Shown here piece by piece: positions 1 through 4,951 of a stretch of 11,561 nucleotides of DNA; within the stretch, counting starts at the first letter, position 1, and each line of letters starts with the position of its first letter. Under the pieces are notes generated by a model. The model made no database searches. It was not told the origin of the DNA and saw nothing but the letters and a program-made list of their open reading frames with translations. Both the position numbers and the translations under genes were made by a program. Source of the stretch: JAQVEM01 sp964601205 (lineage in GTDB: Bacteria; Actinomycetota; Humimicrobiia; Humimicrobiales; Humimicrobiaceae); NCBI GenBank assembly GCA_964601205.1, contig CAZRML010000023.1, positions 1 to 11,561 on the forward strand. The letters run 5' to 3'.

Positions 1-99
1 GCTGTATTCCTGCCAAAGCGTATGCATAAAAACTATATTTTTAATTGCATTATTTTTTCTATCCCTTAGCTTATTAAAATATTCTTCATTTAATTCCAT
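1..99 (-). CDS. Partial unidentified gene, N-terminus only (runs off left edge)
   Basis: Reading leftwards from an ATG at 99, 33 codons stay open to the window edge, starting MELNEEYFNKLRDRK and ending at a Ser codon. An AGGA stretch lies about 12 nt upstream of the ATG, a loose Shine-Dalgarno match. The residues look protein-like (charged and aromatic, helical), but 33 codons in AT-rich DNA could be open by chance. I do not recognise the family. It points the same way as the small gene at 222-404, so it may be the next gene of a minus-strand operon, separated by the hairpin region 145-288. Confidence 0.4.
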   Translation of the reverse strand, partial: MELNEEYFNKLRDRKNNAIKNIVFMHTLWQEYS

Positions 100-144
100 T
101 TTTACTTAAATCCTGCTAACTTAATTCTATGAGTATCGAGATAA

Positions 145-215
145 GGCACACCACCCACAGCTTCACAGGGAACCCTCCTATGGTATCCCGTGAATCTGTG
201 TCCGGAATAGGTGCC
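145..215. other. Large imperfect hairpin with outer stem (candidate structured RNA or element end)
   Basis: The core is a 45-nt hairpin, 156-200. CACAG (156-160) pairs with CTGTG (196-200), TTCAC (162-166) with GTGAA (190-194), GGGA (168-171) with TCCC (186-189), and ACC (172-174) with GGT (182-184). The loop is 175-181, with one mismatch and two single-base bulges. An outer stem, GGCAC (145-149) with GTGCC (211-215), encloses it. The patch is visibly richer in G and C than the DNA around it. It is not followed by a T run, so it is not a simple terminator. Possible roles are a small structured RNA, the hairpin end of an IS200/IS605-like or recombinase element, or a recombination site. Confidence 0.5.
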
Positions 216-221
216 AAACTT

Positions 222-404
222 CTATTTAAATTTGAGCGCTGTCTGTTGAAAAGTCCTAGCTTTTTGTGCTGACTTTCCAACAGACAGCTTATTAAGTATC
301 TCATCTTTAGAATTTCCTTTTTTTATTTCATTTTGAAATAGCCAATATGCCATCTCTAAAAATTTATTTATTTCTTTGCTATATATCTTTTTATTTCTGT
401 TCAT
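222..404 (-). CDS. Small hypothetical protein divergent from the Xre repressor
   Basis: This is a 60-residue, Lys/Asn-rich, probably helical protein that I do not recognise. The ATG at 404 lies about 24 nt downstream of the predicted start of a good minus-strand promoter (TTGACT, 17 nt, TATAAT; 463-435), which is the main reason to accept it. No Shine-Dalgarno site is visible before the ATG. Its last third is encoded by the arms of the strong hairpin 238-288, which is odd for a normal coding region; the C-terminal tail may be incidental read-through of a structural element. Its position opposite a repressor with shared operators is like that of small Cro-like or excisionase genes in phage and integrative-element switches, but nothing in the sequence identifies it as one. 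Confidence 0.5.
   Translation of the reverse strand: MNRNKKIYSKEINKFLEMAYWLFQNEIKKGNSKDEILNKLSVGKSAQKARTFQQTALKFK
238..288. repeat. 18-bp inverted repeat (strong hairpin)
   Basis: Left arm 238-255 (GCTGTCTGTTGAAAAGTC) and right arm 271-288 (GACTTTCCAACAGACAGC) are complementary at 17 of 18 positions. Inside, AGC (258-260) can pair with GCT (268-270). The 15-nt spacer holds a T5 run. Neither side has a T tract directly after the stem, so a standard terminator is unlikely. It lies just after the hairpin at 145-215, and the two may form one structured unit or the end of a mobile element. Confidence 0.75.
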
Positions 405-411
405 TTAATTA

Positions 412-431
412 AGTCAAGATTTTTATTGACT
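412..431. promoter_or_regulatory. Operator-like 20-bp site 1
   Basis: AGTCAAGATTTTTATTGACT has 6-bp outer arms (AGTCAA/TTGACT) and is the same length and nearly the same sequence as the perfect palindrome at 458-477. It covers the expected transcription start of the minus-strand promoter, where a bound repressor would block that gene. The likely binder is the Xre-type protein encoded at 526-957 (inference from position). Confidence 0.65.
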
Positions 432-434
432 TTA

Positions 435-463
435 ATTATAATTATCAAAATCATAATAGTCAA
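435..463 (-). promoter_or_regulatory. Sigma-70-type promoter for the small minus-strand gene
   Basis: On the minus strand the -35 box is TTGACT (463-458) and the -10 box is TATAAT (440-435), with a 17-nt spacer. Transcription would start near 428 and reach the ATG at 404. The -35 box lies inside the palindrome 458-477 and the start point inside operator-like site 1, so one regulator could control it from two sites. Confidence 0.7.
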
Positions 464-477
464 GATTTATCTTGACT
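458..477. promoter_or_regulatory. Operator-like 20-bp perfect palindrome, site 2
   Basis: AGTCAAGATTTATCTTGACT consists of two perfect 9-bp arms around TT. It contains the -35 hexamers of both divergent promoters: TTGACT at 472-477 for the plus strand and TTGACT at 463-458 for the minus strand. It is centred 46 bp from site 1. A dimeric helix-turn-helix repressor bound here would shut both promoters, and the adjacent Xre-type gene is the obvious candidate. Confidence 0.75.
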
Positions 478-500
478 TAATATCAATACTTATTTATATT
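472..500 (+). promoter_or_regulatory. Sigma-70-type promoter for repressor and recombinase
   Basis: The -35 box is TTGACT (472-477), the spacer is 17 nt and the -10 box is TATATT (495-500). Transcription would start near 507, a short leader before the strong Shine-Dalgarno AGGAGG at 516-521. The -35 box forms the right arm of the palindromic operator 458-477, which implies autoregulation. Confidence 0.75.
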
Positions 501-525
501 TATATTAAATTGACTAGGAGGTAAT

Positions 526-957
526 ATGAGTAAAGGTTATGATTTTTTAGGTGAAAAAATAAAAAAACTAAGGAATCTAAAAGGCTTTACGCAAAAAGAA
601 CTTGGTGATGCAGTAGGACTCCCAAAACAATCTATTTCAATGATTGAAAATGGCGGAAGAAGCATATCATCTGAAGAACTAGAAAAAGCCTGTAATTTTA
701 TGCATGTTCCGGTTGATTTTATACTTAAGGATGGTTGGCTAGAAAAATTTGGAGAAAAATACGAGTATAAACCAATAAATAAGTGGGGTATTATGGTTCC
801 CCCTTTTATTGACGAGATGGCTGATGGACTTGAAAATTATTTTGATGAACTTGCCAATTCAGGATATAGCACAGTAAGGATGAATATAAAATATATTCAA
901 AACATAATAAAGCTATATCAAGAATTTTTAAAAGAATATAAAGAGAAAAACAAATGA
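526..957 (+). CDS. Xre/Cro-CI-type helix-turn-helix transcriptional regulator
   Basis: A 143-residue protein with an N-terminal HTH_3/Xre domain at about residues 8-65. The turn and recognition helices are seen in FTQKELGDAVGLPKQSISMI, followed by the usual ENG and a helical segment ending in VDFIL. The C-terminal half (about 75-143) is helical and charged and I cannot assign it; dimerisation is the usual role. The start is well supported: AGGAGG at 516-521 lies 4 nt before the ATG. The stop codon overlaps the next ATG (ATGA, 954-957), so translation is probably coupled to the recombinase gene. With two palindromes in its own promoter region, it probably represses itself and the divergent small gene, in the manner of a phage or integrative-element repressor. 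DNA binding by the domain is family knowledge; the specific targets are inferred. Confidence 0.9.
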   Translation: MSKGYDFLGEKIKKLRNLKGFTQKELGDAVGLPKQSISMIENGGRSISSEELEKACNFMHVPVDFILKDGWLEKFGEKYEYKPINKWGIMVPPFIDEMADGLENYFDELANSGYSTVRMNIKYIQNIIKLYQEFLKEYKEKNK

Positions 958-1203
958 AAGCAATAATCTATATCAGGGTATCTACATCAGAACAGGCTGA
1001 ACTTGGATATAGCTTAAAAGCACAAGAGGAAATATGCCTTGAATATGCTAAAAGGTATGGCTATGAGGTGCTTAAAATATTTGTTGAGAAAGGTGAAAGT
1101 GCCAAAACCCTTAACAGGACACAGCTTAAAGAAATGCTTGAATACTCCAGGATCAATAAACATAAAATTGATGCCCTTATTATATACAAGATTGATAGTG
1201 ATA
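954..1203 (+). pseudogene. Serine recombinase, N-terminal fragment cut by an IS3-family element
   Basis: About 83 codons of the resolvase/invertase catalytic domain remain. The start reads IIYIRVSTSEQ, with the nucleophile expected at Ser10. Next come the usual GYSLKAQEE and YAKRYGYEV segments and DALIIYKID, which in intact enzymes is followed by an arginine-containing RLSR-like motif. That motif is lost: after KID come Ser-Asp and then IS sequence from 1204, with a stop at 1230-1232. The LKAQ pattern and the repressor partner suggest a large serine recombinase of a phage or integrative element, which would need several hundred more residues. No recombinase sequence resumes right of the IS, so the gene is dead and not merely interrupted. 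It overlaps the repressor gene by ATGA. Confidence 0.85.
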
Positions 1204-1256
1204 TGAACCCCATTTTTTGGACACGATCTTAACTAAGCATAATCAGCTGATGGGAC
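1204..1256 (+). repeat. Left terminal inverted repeat of the IS3-family element
   Basis: It reads inwards from TGAACCCCAT and matches the reverse complement of the right end over about 53-55 bp, with several mismatches and small gaps. The best-kept blocks are TGAACCC, GACAC, TTAACT and GCTGATG. It overlaps the end of orfB, whose stop codon is at 1229-1231. Confidence 0.85.
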
Positions 1257-2047
1257 TCATTTCCTTTCATTTTTTTATTATTAATATTTTCAAATTCCTC
1301 CGGGGACATATACCCCAAAGAAGAATGAAGTCTTTTCCTATTGTAAACTTCTTCTATAAAATATGGAATCCTATTTAGTACTTCGATGTATGTTTCATAT
1401 TCAAACATATAGACTTCCTCTACTTTTAAGGTCCTGAAAAATGACTCAATTTTGGCATTATCATAAGGATTTGCTTTTGCTGACATAGATATTAAAATCC
1501 CATTATCTTTTAGGATCTTTACGTAATCTTTAGAGCAGTACTGGATTCCCTGGTCGGAATGGTGGATAAGGTAATCTGTATTTCTCTTTGATATGGCATC
1601 TTTAAGTGCTGCAATGGCTATATCTGCAGAAAGTGTCCTTCCTAGTCCATATCCTATAACCTTTCGACTAAAGCCGTCAATTAAAGCTGAAAGATATACA
1701 AATGATGCGGCAATCCTGATGTATGTTATATCTGCATGCCATACCTGGTTACACCTTGAAGGCACAAGGCCATCTATTAGGTTGGGATATTTTTTAAGTC
1801 TGTGGGAGGAGTCTGTAGTAGCCTTAAAAGCCCTTCTGGCCTTACACAAGAGGTTTTCCTCTCTCATTAACCTAAGTACCCTTTTGTGGTTTACCTTTAA
1901 CTTTTGGTGGTGAAGTTCTGCTGTAATCCTCCTGTAGCCATAAGATGGAAAATCCAGGGCTATCTCTTCAATCTTTTCTGCAAGGTCAATATCAGAGAGC
2001 TTATCTCCTTTTGGTTTGAAGTAATATGTTGATCTTGGTATTCCCAC
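1229..2047 (-). CDS. IS3-family transposase, orfB part (DDE catalytic domain)
   Basis: A 272-residue frame with a GTG start whose first G is the last base of the orfA stop codon. An N-terminal HTH_21-like region (about 20-70, with SYGYRRITAEL) is followed by the rve integrase core. The catalytic triad is visible: Asp106 in WHADITY, Asp165 in HHSDQGIQY, and Glu201 in NAKIESFFRTLK, with exactly 35 residues between the second Asp and the Glu (D35E). The C-terminus has the usual YNRKRLHSSLGYMSPEEF. The active protein is probably an OrfAB fusion made by -1 frameshifting upstream: that frame stays open from the A8 run into this gene and supplies a typical lead-in, ending SAGKGCQIVG, before IPRSTYY. 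No missing residues are seen, so it is likely functional. Confidence 0.95.
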   Translation of the reverse strand: MGIPRSTYYFKPKGDKLSDIDLAEKIEEIALDFPSYGYRRITAELHHQKLKVNHKRVLRLMREENLLCKARRAFKATTDSSHRLKKYPNLIDGLVPSRCNQVWHADITYIRIAASFVYLSALIDGFSRKVIGYGLGRTLSADIAIAALKDAISKRNTDYLIHHSDQGIQYCSKDYVKILKDNGILISMSAKANPYDNAKIESFFRTLKVEEVYMFEYETYIEVLNRIPYFIEEVYNRKRLHSSLGYMSPEEFENINNKKMKGNESHQLIMLS

Positions 2048-2397
2048 TATCTGGCACCCCTTTCCCGCTGATCCCAGTCTCTTGAGGTTATTACGGATGA
2101 AGACTCTTTTTTTTCCTTTGTATTTAGATCCCTTATCTTTTTTAGCATCTCATTTTCCAGGGTGAGCCTTCCCACAAGTCTTTCCAGATCCCTTATCCTT
2201 AGTTCAAGTTTTGCCATATCAGAAGATGTTACATTTTCAAAGAACTTTCCGGCTTTGTAATCTCTTTTCCACCGGCCTATCATTACCGGCGATATTCTGT
2301 GCTCTCTTGCCAGCTCTGCCTGGGTTGCTGAACCTGATAGTATTGACTCTACTATCTGCTTCTTAAAATCACTGCTAAAGTTTCTTCTTTCTCTCAT
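2047..2397 (-). CDS. IS3-family transposase, orfA part (helix-turn-helix protein)
   Basis: A 116-residue protein starting MRERRNFSSDFKKQIVESIL. It has an HTH_Tnp_1 domain at about 5-60 (TQAELAREHRISPVMIGRWK) and a leucine-zipper-like helix at about 60-100 (LELRIRDLERLVGRLTLENE), as expected for the DNA-binding and dimerising OrfA. I chose the ATG at 2397, not the one at 2436, because a full Shine-Dalgarno AGGAGGT (2412-2406) lies 8 nt upstream of it, and because the earlier start lies in the terminal repeat. Near the end of the frame an A8 run provides a -1 frameshift site into orfB. OrfA alone usually regulates transposition, while the OrfAB fusion catalyses it. Confidence 0.93.
   Translation of the reverse strand: MRERRNFSSDFKKQIVESILSGSATQAELAREHRISPVMIGRWKRDYKAGKFFENVTSSDMAKLELRIRDLERLVGRLTLENEMLKKIRDLNTKEKKESSSVITSRDWDQRERGAR
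2107..2114 (-). promoter_or_regulatory. Programmed -1 frameshift site (A8) between orfA and orfB
   Basis: On the minus strand the orfA codons read GAA AAA AAA GAG, giving the slippery string A-AAA-AAA. After a one-base slip backwards the new frame (AGA GTC TTC ATC CGT and onward) runs without a stop into orfB. The frame arithmetic agrees: orfB is in the -1 frame relative to orfA. This is the standard way IS3-family elements make their transposase. Confidence 0.85.
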
Positions 2398-2405
2398 CTG
2401 ATGAG

Positions 2406-2412
2406 ACCTCCT
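2406..2412 (-). promoter_or_regulatory. Ribosome binding site deciding the orfA start
   Basis: AGGAGGT on the minus strand lies 8 nt before the ATG at 2397. No comparable site precedes the alternative ATG at 2436. Confidence 0.8.
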
Positions 2413-2428
2413 ATCTCTTGTATTTGTA

Positions 2429-2483
2429 AGTCTCATCAGCTATTCTATCTTTAAGTTAATATTGTGTCTAACTTATGGGTTCA
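2429..2483 (-). repeat. Right terminal inverted repeat of the IS3-family element
   Basis: Read inwards from 2483 it begins TGAACCCATAAGTTAGACAC and aligns with the left end over about 55 bp, as far as GCTGATGAGACT. The outermost bases on the plus strand contain an ATG (2475-2477) that opens the reading frame of the neighbouring gene fragment. Confidence 0.85.
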
Positions 2484-3386
2484 CCCCACATTAAGGTCAC
2501 CTCCACTAACTATAAAATCAATGCTTCACCTTCTGAGATAAATATCAGTCTAAAAGACGGTTCAGGAATTTTACATAAGTTCGTTACTGTTGAAGGGAAA
2601 GAACCAAATATTGAAGGGATTATTCGTGTTTCAACAGGTAATAAGTTGTCTGAATCGAAAATTTACGTAGTACCAGAAAAAGAATTATTGTTTACTGAAG
2701 GGATGGTATTTCAGCCTGAAAGTTTAACATTACGACCTAATCAAGCTCGAAAAGTATACTTATTAGTGTATATTAAAATGATAGAATGTGGAAGTAAGAT
2801 TAAACTTTCTTCCGATAATGAGTCAGTGCATATTTCGGAACAAGAGATTATAGTAAATGAAGCAGATGCAAAAAGGGGTGTGGCTAAATACAAATTAGAA
2901 GTCTGGGGTGAAGGTGAAGGACAAGATGCTATTATAACAGCAGAGTGTGAAAATTATATAGGTCTTTTGGAAGTACAAGTTAGAGCTAAAGAAAGTGATA
3001 AGAAGGGAAGAAAGGGTATGTTCAATGAGCCAGAATTTAACTATGATTCAGAGCCCCTTCAGCGGACATCATACAGTTTAGAAACAGGCAAAGTAATTAT
3101 TTATGTGAATTTCCCATCAACTAGACATTACCTTGGTGATGATTGCCAATTCAGAAAAGCATTGCCCACACAGGTACTTCTAGCTGACTTAGTTGCAGAA
3201 CGTTGTTTTTGGGAAATTGCAAAAAAGAAAGTTGAATCAAGTGGAGTAGCTTTACGACCCGAAGCTATACCTGATAGGATTCAGCGTGATACTTTTGAAC
3301 TTTCACGTAAATATGGTAAAAAAGTACATGAAGCTTTAGTCGATCAGAAACTTCTGACTGATTCGAAATCAAAAATAATTTCCTAA
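2475..3386 (+). pseudogene. C-terminal fragment of a larger protein, possibly GHKL-ATPase-like; start codon supplied by the IS
   Basis: A 303-codon open frame whose first three codons (ATG GGT TCA) lie inside the IS right end; native sequence starts at 2484. The readable part has a beta-rich segment (about 75-170) resembling an Ig-like sandwich, with LTLRPNQARKVYLLV and a VWGEGEGQDAIITAE stretch. A linker rich in Lys and Gly follows (about 173-185), then a helical C-terminal domain with VIIYVNFPSTRHYLGDDCQ and a long helix (QVLLADLVAERCFWEIAKKK). This layout recalls the C-terminal regions of large bacterial GHKL/HSP90-like ATPase proteins found near defence genes; that is a memory-based suggestion. 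No ATPase motif is present, so the catalytic part is missing. No Shine-Dalgarno site precedes the ATG. Expression is doubtful. Confidence 0.6.
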
Positions 3387-3461
3387 TTAAAGATGCAATA
3401 ACACTTAAGTTATTGAAGAATAAAGTACAGATACCAAGGTATATACTATTATAAATAGTAA

Positions 3462-3614
3462 TTTATTAAACTACTCATTAAAATTTTTGTTGAAAATTCA
3501 GTAAAAAAGACAGATTCTAAACTTAATACTCTTGAACCTAAATATAAGAAAAAAATAGATAAAACATTAAAACTTGACTTTGAGAACATTTCAATATTAA
3601 ATTTGATATTTTAA
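3462..3614 (+). pseudogene. Start-less 50-codon remnant in the gap before the ATPase fragment
   Basis: Between an upstream TAA (3459-3461) and the TAA at 3612-3614 one frame stays open for 50 codons, with protein-like content (VENSVKKTDSKLNTLEPKYK, then a Lys-rich helix and ISILNLIF at the end). It contains no ATG or GTG and only one late TTG, so it is probably the tail of a lost gene. The rest of the gap 3387-3647 is very AT-rich and holds only a weak 6-bp inverted repeat at 3397-3414, with no clear promoter or terminator. I do not recognise the protein. Confidence 0.35.
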
Positions 3615-3647
3615 AATAATATCACAATAATACAATTTATTTCTAGC

Positions 3648-4191
3648 ATGAAATTAAAATCGGTTAGGATAAAGAATTATCGGTCAATTATAGACAGTGG
3701 TATATGTTACTTATCTGGAGATAATATAACAATACTAGCTGGCAAAAAAAATCAGGCAAAACAGCAATATTGGAAGCTCTTGAAGACTTTAATATAAATA
3801 AGGAGATGAGAAGCGAAGCTATACCTTACCACAATAAAGAAAATAAACTTGAAATTCATTTACAATTTCAATTAGAACAAAAAGAGATTAAAGTATTGGG
3901 AATTAATATCAATGAAAAATCAGAAGAAAATAAAAACTTTGAATTAGGGATAATTAAAAAGTACCCTAATGACTATTTTTTATCAGAAGATTCAGATAAG
4001 AGGCTTGGGATAGTTACAGAAAAAATATTTGAAAAAGATAAACAGGACTTAATCGCTAATATTTCAAATATTTTTAATGAAATCAAAGAGATTCATGCAA
4101 AACAACATGAAATCGGAGGTACAATACCTGCATTAAACACAAAGATATAACAAATTTCGGAAGTCAACTAAACAATTTTAGGAATGTGATC
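3648..4191 (+). pseudogene. OLD/RecF-like AAA ATPase, N-terminal fragment with a frameshift in Walker A
   Basis: From the ATG at 3648 the frame reads MKLKSVRIKNYRSIIDSG, the typical opening of OLD-, RecF- and SMC-like ATPases (AAA_15/AAA_23 type). It goes on to NITILAGK and then meets an A8 run (3744-3751). Beyond the run the coding continues one frame over as SGKTAILEALEDFNINKEMR. One extra A would join the two into GKKKSGKT, a proper Walker A (G-x4-GKT). After a stop at 4148-4150, another frame carries on as ITNFGSQLNNFRNV up to about 4190, suggesting a second frameshift. There the IS1182-type remnant begins. Walker B, the signature motif and any TOPRIM nuclease domain are gone. Such ATPases often serve in phage defence; that role is inferred. 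Confidence 0.75.
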
Positions 4192-4675
4192 TGAACCCCA
4201 TAGGGCTTGTTGCCAAAGGCACCTCAATAGCTAATTTTATTACAAAATTTTTAAAAATATCTTTTGCAATTTGGCAAATATCAGTAAATTTTCTTGAAAG
4301 TCTGGATTGTACTTCCTCTACATCCAGCATTTTTACCATTTTCTTTAAGTTTAGTGCTGTAGCAGTTAAAAGAAATTGTATTTCTACTTTTTTAAGCCCC
4401 CTGAATCTGGCTCTTGCCATTCCGTGATAGATCTTAGCCTGCCCCATAATTCCTTCCAGAATTGTACCCCTCAGTTTCTGCATAACCCGCCTATAACCTG
4501 AATCATACCAGCCTCTAGCTTTATCGTAACAGAGACTGTCATAATGGGATACTGTTCTAAAACTTCCTCCTGATATGCACTTATCCCTTAAAGGGCAAAG
4601 GTTACAGTGTTTCTTGTTTGAACTGTAATTTATGCAGTTTTGCGGATAATTTTTGTCAAACCAGCACCATATAAT
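4178..4675 (-). pseudogene. IS1182-family transposase, C-terminal fragment
   Basis: On the minus strand one frame is open from 4675 to the stop at 4178. The upper part, below the reach of any usable start codon, has a Cys-rich knuckle: NKKHCNLCPLRDKCISGG. Next come SHYDSLCYDKARGWYDSGYR and the conserved end of IS1182-type DDE transposases, GQAKIYHGMARARFRGLKKV and IQFLLTATALNLKKMV. The glutamate expected in this region is seen in GTILEGIMGQAK (the E of the ILEGI-like motif). The first ATG (4483) is internal. The N-terminal two thirds, including the other catalytic residues, are absent, so this is a dead remnant. It separates the ATPase fragment on its left from a cut small gene on its right. 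Confidence 0.8.
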
Positions 4676-4839
4676 CTATAGAACGACATAAAACGAGTCT
4701 GGAATTTATCATTGCAGGAAATATCACTTTTATTAAATTCTTGCTGTATAAATCTATAAGATTCCAGGCTTGATATATCAATATCCTCAATAGCTTCTTC
4801 TTTTTTTATTTTTTCTGCAACCTTTTCTACTGTATCCAT
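4660..4839 (-). pseudogene. N-terminal fragment of a small unidentified gene, cut by the transposase remnant
   Basis: Starting at the ATG at 4839, an acidic helical sequence begins MDTVEKVAEKIKKEEAIEDI, continues with SSLESYRFIQQEFNKS, and reaches FYRLYGAGL at about 4665. From there the DNA is better read as the IS1182-type transposase in another frame, so the last residues before the stop at 4630 (TKIIRKTA) are probably foreign. The Phe/Tyr-rich segment looks like the start of a conserved small protein whose rest is lost. No Shine-Dalgarno site is obvious. I cannot name the family. Confidence 0.45.
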
Positions 4840-4951
4840 AAGTTATTAGTAATATAATTCTAATATTCTTCATACATTTTTTCTAATTTATAACGTTTTG
4901 AAGAAATTTTTCGTTTATATCAATAAATAACTTAAAAAAGAAAGGAAAGAT

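Larger units (their letters stand above)
1204..2483 (-). mobile_element. Complete IS3-family insertion sequence (1280 bp)
   Basis: The element is bounded by imperfect terminal inverted repeats starting TGAACCC and carries the two overlapping frames of IS3-family elements (orfA and orfB), both on the minus strand. Its length fits the family's usual 1.2-1.5 kb. Both reading frames and the slippery site are intact, so it could be active. The flanks, GTGATA on the left and CCCCAC on the right, share no 3-5 bp direct repeat, unlike a fresh IS3-family insertion. The recombinase gene to the left also does not continue to the right. Recombination between two copies, or an adjacent deletion, is the simplest explanation. 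Confidence 0.9.

Noticed and set aside
116..304. 62-codon minus-strand frame across the hairpin region
   Set aside because: It is read through both strong hairpins, has no promoter or ribosome site of its own, and overlaps the better-supported small gene at 222-404; it is probably a by-product of the structured DNA.
1593..1913. 106-codon plus-strand frame inside the transposase gene
   Set aside because: It is antisense to the well-conserved catalytic domain of orfB and has no independent support.
3397..3414. AATAAC/GTTATT hairpin as a terminator after the C-terminal fragment ending at 3386
   Set aside because: The stem has only 6 AT-rich pairs and no T run follows.
4192..4201. TGAACCCCAT, identical to the first 10 bases of the IS3-family left end at 1204
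   Set aside because: No further similarity to the IS follows (the next bases differ at once), and here it codes for the end of the IS1182-type transposase fragment. Probably chance.
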